A DNA stretch of 10,559 bases. It comes from an uncultured Eubacteriales bacterium. GTDB lineage: Bacteria; Bacillota; Clostridia; Lachnospirales; Anaerotignaceae. Positions 1 to 6,164 of the stretch are shown here, in pieces; position 1 is the first letter of the stretch, and each line of letters begins with the position of its first letter. The stretch lies in assembly GCA_902406135.1 (NCBI GenBank), contig CABPCX010000033.1:1-10559 (forward strand), given 5' to 3'. A model generated the notes under the pieces. That model made no database searches, was not told where the DNA came from, and worked only from the letters and a program-made list of their open reading frames with translations. The translations under genes and the position numbers were made by a program.

Positions 1-1440
1 TTTCCTGGATGTATTGCCAGTGTTTCTATGTCCAGGTCATTGGTAGGCTCGTCCAGCAAAAGAATGTTGGGAGCTTCAATAAGAACTTTAAGAAGATATA
101 GCCTTCTTTTTTCTCCTCCGGAAAGTTTGCCTATGGGAGAATACTGCATAGACGGATTGAAAAGAAATTTTTCCAGCATCTGAGAAGCAGAAATCCTTCC
201 TTCTGTTGTAAGCACATATTCAGCAGTATCCCTTATATAGTCAATAACCCTCTGGGCAGGGTCCATGGTCTCATTGTGCTGGGAAAATAATCCGATTTTT
301 ATGGTTTCACCACATTCAACTTTTCCGCTGTCGGGCTCAAGATTCCCTGTAAGCATATTTACAAGGGTTGACTTTCCGCAGCCGTTAGGTCCGATTATAC
401 CTATTCTGTCGTGCTTAAGTATTATATAGCTGAAATCATCTATATACTTAACTCCGTCAAAGGATTTGCTTATATTTTCAGCAATTATTGTTTTTCTTCC
501 CATTCTTGAAGCAACCGAGCCTATTTCAAGGGAATCCTTTTCTTTTGAAAATTTCATATCGGAAACTTCTTTGAACCTTTCAAGACGAGCTTTCTGCTTT
601 GTTGTACGGGCTTGGGCGCCTCGTCTTACCCATTCTATCTCAGTGCGGAGGAAGTTTCTGCGTTTCCTTTCTGCGGCGGCAGCCAATTCTTCTCTTTCAG
701 CCTTTGCCTCTAAAAATCCGCTGTAATTGGTCGTATATGAATATAATCTGGCTTCGTCAAGTTCCAGGGTTTTATTTACTATTCTGTCCAGAAAGTATCT
801 GTCATGGGTAACCATAAGAAGGGCGCCTTTATACTTGGCAAGATATTTTTCCAGCCATTCCACGGAATCATTATCTATATGGTTTGTAGGCTCATCCAGT
901 ATAAGAAGGTCAACGGGCGTGATGAGAGCTCTGGCAAGGGCCATTCTCTTTAACTGTCCGCCTGAAAGAGTACCTGCTTTTTTATAAAAGTCAGGAATGT
1001 TAAGCTTTGTAAGTATGGTTTTGGCATCGCTTTCTATATTCCAGGCATCTGCAGCGTCCATTTTATCATTTAACGCATAAAGAGCCTTCTGGGATTCCTC
1101 GCTTCCCGTAAGCTCTACTTCGCGGACTGCCTGTTCATACTCTTTAATAAGATTTATGACGGGACTGTCACAGTTAAATACCTGTCCTAAAACGGTGTCT
1201 TCCGGGTCAAAATCCGGTGTCTGAGGAAGATATCCGATTCTTAAACCGGTTTTCTTTACTATCTGGCCGCTGTCGGCACTTTCGTTTCCGGCAACTATTT
1301 TAAGCAGGGTAGACTTTCCCGTTCCGTTTATACCGATAAGGCCTATTCTGTCACCTTCATCAATACCAAAGGTTATATCATCAAATATTTTTTTATCTCC
1401 AAAGGATTTGCTTATTCCTTCGACTGTTAGTAAATTCATA
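1..1440 (-). CDS. uup: Uup-like ABC-F family ATPase (partial, C-terminus off the window)
   Basis: Soluble ABC-F protein with two ATPase domains and no membrane segments. The family acts on the ribosome, and Uup has also been linked to DNA transactions. The first 480 codons are visible. Domain 1 has Walker A GINGTGKST (about 36-44), signature LSGGQ (158-162) and Walker B ending LDEPTNHID (181-189). A charged interdomain linker (about 240-300) contains EWVRRGAQARTTKQKAR, which is typical of Uup. Domain 2 has GPNGCGKST (350-358), LSGGE (439-443) and LDEPTNDLD (462-470). Uup proteins are usually about 600-640 residues, so roughly a quarter is missing, including the usual C-terminal coiled coil. 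The ATG at 1440 has an AGGAGA ribosome binding site (1447-1452) six bases upstream. It is transcribed divergently from smpB. ABC-F membership is certain. The Uup assignment over other ABC-F subfamilies rests on the linker motif. Confidence 0.88.
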
Positions 1441-1526
1441 TTGCATTCTCCTAATATTTTATGTTATGAATTTTACAACAAATATGCAAATTATGCAATC
1501 AGTCACATTTTGTAATAAAAATGTAA

Positions 1527-1555
1527 TTGGAGTTTTTGAACTAATGTGCTATAAT
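1527..1555 (+). promoter_or_regulatory. Predicted smpB promoter (extended -10)
   Basis: A perfect TATAAT (1550-1555) is preceded by TGC, giving an extended -10. A weak -35 TTGGAG (1527-1532) lies 17 bases upstream. Transcription would begin near 1562 and leave a leader of about 28 bases before the smpB start. It probably also drives ssrA, because no convincing promoter is visible between smpB and ssrA. Confidence 0.7.
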
Positions 1556-1565
1556 ACTATAGCAC
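1546..1565. promoter_or_regulatory. Perfect 8-bp dyad over the smpB -10 box (candidate operator)
   Basis: GTGCTATA (1546-1553) and TATAGCAC (1558-1565) are exact inverted repeats separated by ATAC. The element covers the TATAAT box and the likely transcription start, where a bound repressor would block RNA polymerase. No binding protein is known to me for this sequence. If transcription starts near 1562, the repeat is not wholly in the RNA, so a DNA operator fits better than an RNA hairpin. A chance overlap cannot be excluded in AT-rich promoter DNA. Confidence 0.4.
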
Positions 1566-1589
1566 TGTTGGATAAGGGAGGTGTCTTAT

Positions 1590-2063
1590 TTGGGTAAAGA
1601 GAAAACTTCAAGACTTATAGCTCAGAATAAAAAAGCTTATCACGATTATTTTATTGAAGAAACATATCAGGCAGGAATATCTCTTGCAGGGACTGAAGTA
1701 AAAAGTTTGAGACTTGGCAAATGCAGTCTTAAGGAAAGTTTTATCAGAATTGAAAATGGTTCTGCCTTTATCTATAATATGCACATAAGTCCTTATGAAC
1801 AGGGAAACATATTCAATAAAGAGCCTCTTAGGACCCGCAGACTCCTGCTTCATAAGCATGAGATAAATAAAATAGCTGCGGCTGTTACGGCAACGGGATA
1901 TACCGTTGTTCCTCTTAAGGTATACTTTGACCATGGTCTTGTTAAGGTCGATATTGGCATTGCCAAAGGTAAAAAACTCTACGACAAGAGACAGACCATT
2001 GCAAAGAATGACCAGAGAAGAGAGGCTGAAAAAGAGTTTAAGATAAGAAATCTTACTCTTTGA
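1590..2063 (+). CDS. smpB: SsrA-binding protein SmpB
   Basis: SmpB is the small basic protein that binds the tRNA-like domain of tmRNA and delivers it to stalled ribosomes for trans-translation. The protein begins [21 protein letters not shown] and carries the hallmark GTEVKSLR and the C-terminal region [19 protein letters not shown], which forms a helix in the mRNA channel during rescue. The TTG at 1590 is chosen because AAGGGAGGTG (1574-1583) ends at ideal spacing before it and the product matches the usual SmpB N-terminus. The in-frame GTG at 1581 lies inside that Shine-Dalgarno sequence and is not a plausible start. The 157-residue length is normal for the family. ssrA begins 23 bases after the stop, so RNA and protein partner are adjacent and probably cotranscribed. 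Confidence 0.96.
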   Translation: MGKEKTSRLIAQNKKAYHDYFIEETYQAGISLAGTEVKSLRLGKCSLKESFIRIENGSAFIYNMHISPYEQGNIFNKEPLRTRRLLLHKHEINKIAAAVTATGYTVVPLKVYFDHGLVKVDIGIAKGKKLYDKRQTIAKNDQRREAEKEFKIRNLTL

Positions 2064-2086
2064 TATGTTTCAAAGTCTTTCGTTTC

Positions 2087-2438
2087 GGGGCTGTAATGGT
2101 TTCGACGGGAGTCTTGAAAGCTGAGATAGCCATCCGCAGTATCGGTCAACTGCGTATCAAGGCCGTAAATTTTTAAAAAGAAACGACAATAATAGAGAAT
2201 TAGTAGCTGCCTAAGCGCGGCTCGTCGGCCCGGGATTGCTCACAGTCCCGGTAACCGGCGTCGACTTTGTGAGGACCTTTTTTACCTAAGCTTTGCGGTA
2301 AAAAAAGAACTATGAAGCTACCTGATTCCGCAGCCTGACTGTCGGCGGCGGGAGAGGGGAATTTCAAAAGATAGTCTGTGATGGGAGAAGTCTTTGCCGA
2401 TGGGCTTTCGGACAGGAGTTCGATTCTCCTCAGCTCCA
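2087..2438 (+). ncRNA. ssrA: Transfer-messenger RNA (tmRNA, SsrA)
   Basis: tmRNA rescues ribosomes stalled on broken mRNAs and adds a proteolysis tag to the unfinished protein. The tRNA-like ends are clear. 5' GGGGCTG (2087-2093) pairs with CAGCTCC (2431-2437), leaving A2438 as discriminator. The T arm is AGGAG-TTCGATT-CTCCT (2414-2430). The long P2 helix forms between 2111-2122 and 2402-2413 with one bulge. The 5' part has the conserved TAATGGTTTCGACGGG. The tag frame reads NDNNRELVAA and ends at TAA 2212-2214. The codons just before AAC 2182 are AAA and AGA, so the exact resume codon is uncertain. CCA is not encoded and must be added enzymatically. The RNA, about 352 nt, lies directly downstream of smpB and ends before a strong terminator. 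Confidence 0.96.
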
Positions 2439-2443
2439 TTCTT

Positions 2444-2475
2444 ATAAACCCCGGAAATCCGGGGTTTATTTTTAT
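2444..2475 (+). terminator. Intrinsic terminator of ssrA (smpB-ssrA unit)
   Basis: ATAAACCCCGG (2444-2454) and CCGGGGTTTAT (2459-2469) form a perfect 11-bp stem with a four-base AAAT loop, followed by a T-rich tract (TTTTTATTT). It starts five bases after the tmRNA discriminator base, as expected for a primary transcript that is later trimmed to the mature 3' end. Confidence 0.93.
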
Positions 2476-2605
2476 TTATGTATTATTTTTGTATTTGGGG
2501 TTTCGGTATAACAGAAACATTAATTTGCTTTAAACTGTGAAATAATGGAAACGGAATGCAGTTTTGGTGAATTTTAACGGATGTTTGAAGATGGGGGAAA
2601 GTACT

Positions 2606-3103
2606 GTGAATGATTTAAAATTAACGGAAAAAGGTACTGCTGAAAATATACTTGATGCAGACAGCGGGATAACATATAAATATATAAAAGATATATGCAA
2701 TGAGTGCTTTGGGGAAAAATATAAAGCATATCAAAGAGGACATTATAACATCAATGATTATTATATAGCGTGGTTTCCCAAAATGGCCATAGAAGAAAAC
2801 GGACGGAAGAAACCGGGAAGCAAAACAAAAAATTGGATTAATATATTGGATGATAACGGCAATACGATTATAGAATATAATTATGACGAACCGGCAGATG
2901 TTTCAAAGAAGCTTGAGAATATGATAAGACTTGTATTTGGCAAGTCTAAGGGAGAAGACTATAGATTTTTAGGTATTTTTAAAACCGTATTCTCGGGTGA
3001 TTCTGATGCAGGATATGCTAGGTATATACATAAGCGTGTTGCTTCAAGAATAGATATAACAAAATTAAATAAAGATATGTATTGTAATTATATGCAGAAA
3101 TAA
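2606..3103 (+). CDS. Hypothetical protein, AT-rich orphan gene
   Basis: I do not recognise a family with confidence. The product is about 165 residues, soluble-looking, with no signal peptide or membrane segment. It begins NDLKLTEKGTAENILDADSGITYK and has aromatic-rich stretches: YNINDYYIAWFPKMA, then WINILDDNGNTIIEYNYDEPADV, then DYRFLGIFK near residue 130 and a tail YIHKRVASRIDITKL. The WFPK and YRFLGIFK pattern faintly recalls small accessory domains in some nuclease-like proteins, but that is memory, not evidence. GTG 2606 is chosen because GGGGGA (2593-2598) lies about seven bases upstream. ATG 2591, GTG 2567 and TTG 2564 are in-frame alternatives with weaker sites. It stands alone between the ssrA terminator and a second hairpin terminator. 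Its base composition is clearly more AT-rich than the fab genes, which hints at a different origin or weak expression. Confidence 0.65.
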   Translation: MNDLKLTEKGTAENILDADSGITYKYIKDICNECFGEKYKAYQRGHYNINDYYIAWFPKMAIEENGRKKPGSKTKNWINILDDNGNTIIEYNYDEPADVSKKLENMIRLVFGKSKGEDYRFLGIFKTVFSGDSDAGYARYIHKRVASRIDITKLNKDMYCNYMQK

Positions 3104-3159
3104 TTCTGTAATTCTGAGAGTTACGGTATAACTTTGATTATAAACATATATTACAGCTA

Positions 3160-3194
3160 AAAAGGACCGGGTCTTTAACAGACTCGGTCCTTTT
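3160..3194 (+). terminator. Intrinsic terminator after the hypothetical gene, possibly bidirectional
   Basis: AAAAGGACCGGGTCT (3160-3174) pairs with AGACTCGGTCCTTTT (3180-3194): 15 pairs including one G-T, with a TTAAC loop. The stem is flanked by A residues on the left and by TTTTCGTTT on the right. It insulates the fab operon from upstream transcription. The A and T runs on both sides would allow it to work on either strand. Confidence 0.85.
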
Positions 3195-3240
3195 CGTTTA
3201 CTGCAAAATTAAGCCCTAAAAATATGAGTATTTAATAATT

Positions 3241-3268
3241 GTTCAAAATTTATTCATAATTTTGGAAC
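3241..3268. promoter_or_regulatory. Inverted repeat upstream of the fab promoter (candidate operator)
   Basis: CAAAATT (3244-3250) and AATTTTG (3258-3264) are exact inverted repeats with a seven-base spacer. Flanking GTT and GAAC extend the symmetry with a one-base offset. It lies about 50 bases before the -10 box of the acpP promoter. It does not match the FapR or FabT consensus that I know. In such AT-rich DNA chance is a real alternative. Confidence 0.25.
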
Positions 3269-3289
3269 GCTTAAGGAACTCTGCGGGAG

Positions 3290-3321
3290 TATTTTGGGAA
3301 CACACCTCACTGTATAATACA
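3290..3321 (+). promoter_or_regulatory. Predicted fab operon promoter upstream of acpP
   Basis: A perfect TATAAT (3313-3318) lies 44 bases before the acpP ATG and predicts a start near 3325 with a leader of about 38 bases, too short for a riboswitch. The -35 region is poor: TATTTT (3290-3295) is the only candidate at 17-base spacing, so activation or an upstream AT-rich element may matter. The -10 box sits within an 11-base palindrome, TGTAT-A-ATACA (3311-3321), a possible repressor site. Confidence 0.55.
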
Positions 3322-3362
3322 CTCCGACAAGTAACAATAAAATTTAATTGGAGGATATTATT

Positions 3363-3584
3363 ATGTATTTTGACGCTATTGCTAAAATTGTTTCCGAACG
3401 TACAGGCTGTGATGTTGCAGATGTAAAGCCTGAAAGCAAGTTTTCAGAGCTTGGTATCGACTCACTTGATACAGTAGAGCTTCTTATGAGCCTTGAGGAC
3501 GAGATCGGTATTGAAATCGAACTTGACCAGAAGGTTGAAACAATTGATGATCTTGATAAATTCATTCAGAGCAAGCAGGGTTGA
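3363..3584 (+). CDS. acpP: Acyl carrier protein
   Basis: Small acidic ACP that carries growing acyl chains on a 4'-phosphopantetheine arm through every step of type II fatty-acid synthesis. The 73-residue product has the GIDSLD motif. Ser34 is the attachment site, with the conserved helix-2 run SLDTVELLMSLEDEIGIEI after it. The ATG at 3363 is supported by GGAGG (3350-3354) eight bases upstream; the in-frame TTG at 3348 overlaps that site and is rejected. It is the first gene of the fab-acc operon, and the fabK start lies five bases after its stop. This is most likely the main cellular ACP given its place with the synthesis enzymes. Confidence 0.97.
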   Translation: MYFDAIAKIVSERTGCDVADVKPESKFSELGIDSLDTVELLMSLEDEIGIEIELDQKVETIDDLDKFIQSKQG

Positions 3585-3589
3585 AAATT

Positions 3590-4534
3590 ATGATTAAATC
3601 AGAGATTTGCGAAATGCTGGGTATCAAATATCCGGTATTTCAGGGCGGAATGGCCTGGATCGCTGACGGCAGACTGGCTGCCGCCGTATCAAACGGCGGC
3701 GGCCTTGGTATTATTGCCGCAGGAAATGCTGACGGAAATTACGTTAGAGAGCAGATAAAGATTGCCAGGTCACTTACAGATAAACCAATTGGTGTAAATA
3801 TAATGCTTATGAGTCCGTTTGCGGACGAAGTAGCACAGACAGTAACAGAAGAAAAAGTTGAGGTAGTCACCACAGGTGCGGGAAATCCCTCTAAATATAT
3901 GAAAGACTGGAAAGAAGCAGGCATCAAAGTTATCCCTGTCGTAGCTTCCGTAGCCATGGCAAAACTTATGACACGCCTTGGAGCCTCAGCGCTTATTGCT
4001 GAAGGCGGCGAAAGCGGCGGCCATGTGGGAGAACTTACAACAATGGTACTTGTTCCCCAGATATGCGATGCAACAACACTTCCTGTAATTGCGGCAGGAG
4101 GAATAGCTGACGGAAGGGGAGTTGCGGCTGCGTTTATGCTCGGAGCCTGCGCGGTTCAGATGGGAACCCGTTTCTTAAGCGCAGAGGAGTGTACTATACA
4201 CCCCGTATATAAAGAAAAAATAATAAAGGCCAATGACCTTTGTACAATGGTGACAGGAAAGAGACTGGGACACCCTGTCCGCAGTCTGAGAACGCCTTTC
4301 GCAAGAAACTATTCAAAGGCAGAATACGGCGGAATGCCTGACGATGAGCTTGAAGCTCTCGGCGCAGGAGCTCTGCGTCTTGCGGTACAGGAAGGCGATG
4401 CCGAGAAAGGATGTTTCCTTTCCGGACAGATAGCGGCAATGGTTAAAAAGGAACAGCCGGCCGCAGAAATAATAAAGGAAGTTGTGGAGGAAGCTGAACC
4501 AATCCTCCTGAGGGCATCACAATGGGTAAAATAG
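3590..4534 (+). CDS. fabK: Enoyl-ACP reductase II (FMN-dependent FabK)
   Basis: FabK reduces the trans-2-enoyl-ACP double bond in the last step of each elongation cycle, using NAD(P)H and FMN. It is a TIM-barrel flavoprotein of the nitronate monooxygenase-like fold, unrelated to FabI. The 314 residues match the usual length. Visible features are the N-terminal ICEMLGIKYPVFQGGMAWIA, the flavin-binding GGGLGIIAAGN (36-46), GGESGGHVG with His145 at the position of the catalytic His144 in the pneumococcal enzyme, and the phosphate-binding AAGGIADGRGVAAA. ATG 3590 gives the canonical MIK start, with AGGG nine bases upstream; TTG 3581 is an in-frame alternative overlapping the acpP stop. FabK enzymes are known to be insensitive to triclosan. 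The 3' end overlaps fabD by 13 bases. Confidence 0.96.
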   Translation: MIKSEICEMLGIKYPVFQGGMAWIADGRLAAAVSNGGGLGIIAAGNADGNYVREQIKIARSLTDKPIGVNIMLMSPFADEVAQTVTEEKVEVVTTGAGNPSKYMKDWKEAGIKVIPVVASVAMAKLMTRLGASALIAEGGESGGHVGELTTMVLVPQICDATTLPVIAAGGIADGRGVAAAFMLGACAVQMGTRFLSAEECTIHPVYKEKIIKANDLCTMVTGKRLGHPVRSLRTPFARNYSKAEYGGMPDDELEALGAGALRLAVQEGDAEKGCFLSGQIAAMVKKEQPAAEIIKEVVEEAEPILLRASQWVK

Positions 4535-5415
4535 CATTTGTTTTTTCAGGCCAGGGAGACCAGTATCCCGGCATGGGAAAGGACCTTGCCTCAAAATACA
4601 GTGCCGCCGCATCAATATTTGATATGTGCGACACAATCCGCCCCGGAACATCTAAACAGTGCTTTGAGGGTACGGAAGAAGAATTAAAAGAAACAAAAAA
4701 TACACAGCCCTGCCTGTTTGCCATGGAACTGGCGGCTGCAGAAGTGCTTTTTAATAAGGGAGTAAAGCCTGATGCATTAGCGGGATTTTCCCTTGGAGAA
4801 GTAACTGCGGCTACGGCGGCAGGAGTGTTTGATAATGAGACAGGTTTTAAACTTGTCATAAAACGCGGGGAGCTTATGCAGAAGGAAGCTGAAAAGTTTG
4901 ATACTTCCATGGCGGCTGTAGTTAAACTTACTCCCGAACAGGTAGAGGAAGTATGTAAAGGATATTCCGATGTATATCCCGTAAACTTCAACTGCCCCGG
5001 ACAGATAACAGTTTCAGGTCTTGCTTCACAGATGGCGGATTTTTCAGCCGATGTAAAAAAGGCAGGAGGAAGGGCTCTTCCTCTTAAGTTAAAGGGAGCT
5101 TTTCATTCACCCTTTATGGAAGAAGCTGCAAAGGCCTTTGGAGAAGAGCTTGCAAAGGCTGATATAAAGAAAAATGATATAACTTTATATTCCGACCTGA
5201 CATCAGAACCCTATACGGATGATGTGGTGGGACTTTTATCAAGACAGATATGCAGTCCAGTCCTTTGGGAAAAGATAGTAAGAAATATGATAGCTGACGG
5301 CGTAGATACATTTATTGAGATCGGACCGGGCAGAACTCTTACAAATATGATAAAGAAGATCGATGCAGGAGTTAAGGCTCAGACAGTGACTGAGTATTTA
5401 GCGGAGGTAGAATGA
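4522..5415 (+). CDS. fabD: Malonyl-CoA:ACP transacylase
   Basis: FabD transfers the malonyl group from malonyl-CoA to ACP, supplying extender units to FabF. The 297-residue product has the GQGDQYPGMG loop near the N-terminus, nucleophile Ser90 in GFSLGE, Arg115 in KRGELMQ (which binds the malonyl carboxylate) and catalytic His195 in GAFHSPFM. GPGRTLTNMIKK near the C-terminus is also typical. The ATG lies inside the last codons of fabK in another frame, with GAGGG (4510-4514) seven bases before it, so translation is probably coupled. The stop overlaps the start region of fabG. Length is slightly under the E. coli enzyme (309), which is normal among Firmicutes. Confidence 0.96.
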   Translation: MGKIAFVFSGQGDQYPGMGKDLASKYSAAASIFDMCDTIRPGTSKQCFEGTEEELKETKNTQPCLFAMELAAAEVLFNKGVKPDALAGFSLGEVTAATAAGVFDNETGFKLVIKRGELMQKEAEKFDTSMAAVVKLTPEQVEEVCKGYSDVYPVNFNCPGQITVSGLASQMADFSADVKKAGGRALPLKLKGAFHSPFMEEAAKAFGEELAKADIKKNDITLYSDLTSEPYTDDVVGLLSRQICSPVLWEKIVRNMIADGVDTFIEIGPGRTLTNMIKKIDAGVKAQTVTEYLAEVE

Positions 5416-6152
5416 TGTTAAAGCCATTAGAAGGAAAAACAGCAGTCATCACAGGAGGCTCAAGGGGCCTTGGTGAGGCTATAGCTTATAAACTTGCGTC
5501 AATGGGAGCCGACATAGCCGTTATATGCTCAAGCAGTGTGGAAGCCGGAGAAAAGGTATGCGAAAAATGCATACAGGAATTTGGTGTAAAAGCAAAGGCA
5601 TATCAGTGCGATGTGGCTGACTTTGAGGCGGTAAAGGAACTGGCAGGACTTATAAAGGCTGATTTTAAAACCGCGCACATACTGGTAAACAACGCAGGCA
5701 TAACACGCGACGGCCTTGCTGTAATGATGAAGGAAGAAGACTTTGACAGGGTAATAGCCGTAAATCTTAAGGGCGCTTTCAATATGATACGCCATCTGGC
5801 AGGCCTTTTCATAAGAAACCGCGAGGGCTGCATAATCAATATCACTTCGGTATCTGGAATAATGGGAAATGCCGGACAGTGCAATTATGCGGCATCAAAG
5901 GCCGGTCTTATAGGACTTACAAAGACCATTGCCAAGGAGCTGGCGCCCAAGGGCATCAGATGCAATGCCGTTGCCCCCGGATTTATAGCTACCGATATGA
6001 CAGACAACCAGACAGAAAATCCTCTGCTTAAGATGATACCATTAGGAAAGATGGGAGAAGCGGAAGATGTGGCTGAAGCTGTCGGATATCTTGCCACAGC
6101 AAAATATGTAACAGGCGAAGTGCTCCGTGTAGACGGCGGCATCGCAATGTAA
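5415..6152 (+). CDS. fabG: 3-oxoacyl-ACP reductase
   Basis: FabG is the NADPH-dependent reductase that converts 3-ketoacyl-ACP to 3-hydroxyacyl-ACP. It is a short-chain dehydrogenase with a Rossmann fold: TGGSRGLG (13-20) binds the cofactor, NNAG (92-95) stabilises the central sheet, and the active site has Asn117, Ser145, Tyr158 and Lys162 in SVSG and YAASK. The C-terminus ends in the usual VTGEVLRVDGGIAM. The 245-residue length is typical. ATG 5415 is preferred because GGAGGT (5403-5408) is then six bases away; ATG 5412, one codon earlier, leaves only three. The start shares one base with the fabD stop, which suggests coupling. fabF follows 12 bases after the stop. Confidence 0.96.
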   Translation: MLKPLEGKTAVITGGSRGLGEAIAYKLASMGADIAVICSSSVEAGEKVCEKCIQEFGVKAKAYQCDVADFEAVKELAGLIKADFKTAHILVNNAGITRDGLAVMMKEEDFDRVIAVNLKGAFNMIRHLAGLFIRNREGCIINITSVSGIMGNAGQCNYAASKAGLIGLTKTIAKELAPKGIRCNAVAPGFIATDMTDNQTENPLLKMIPLGKMGEAEDVAEAVGYLATAKYVTGEVLRVDGGIAM

Positions 6153-6164
6153 GGAGAATAAATT

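Noticed and set aside
466..987. Three plus-strand open frames over the left end
   Set aside because: They are antisense to the ABC-F gene, whose ATPase motifs are intact on the minus strand.
2040..2054. Small hairpin AAGAT/ATCTT at the end of smpB
   Set aside because: A five-pair AT-rich stem with no following T tract; too weak for a terminator.
2035..2087. Separate promoter for ssrA
   Set aside because: Only a poor -10-like TGATAT with a weak -35 is visible, and its spacing to the tmRNA 5' end does not fit well; cotranscription from the smpB promoter with RNase P processing is simpler.
2200..2439. Minus-strand open frame of 79 codons
   Set aside because: It lies wholly within the tmRNA gene, whose structure explains the sequence, and has no ribosome binding site of note.
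2439..3350. Possible genomic island inserted at the 3' end of ssrA
   Set aside because: No integrase gene and no repeat of the ssrA 3' end (TTCGATTCTCCTCAGCTCC) appears downstream; only one small gene separates ssrA from the fab operon.
3325..3362. Riboswitch or attenuator in the acpP leader
   Set aside because: The predicted leader is only about 38 bases and holds no stable stem apart from the ribosome binding site region.
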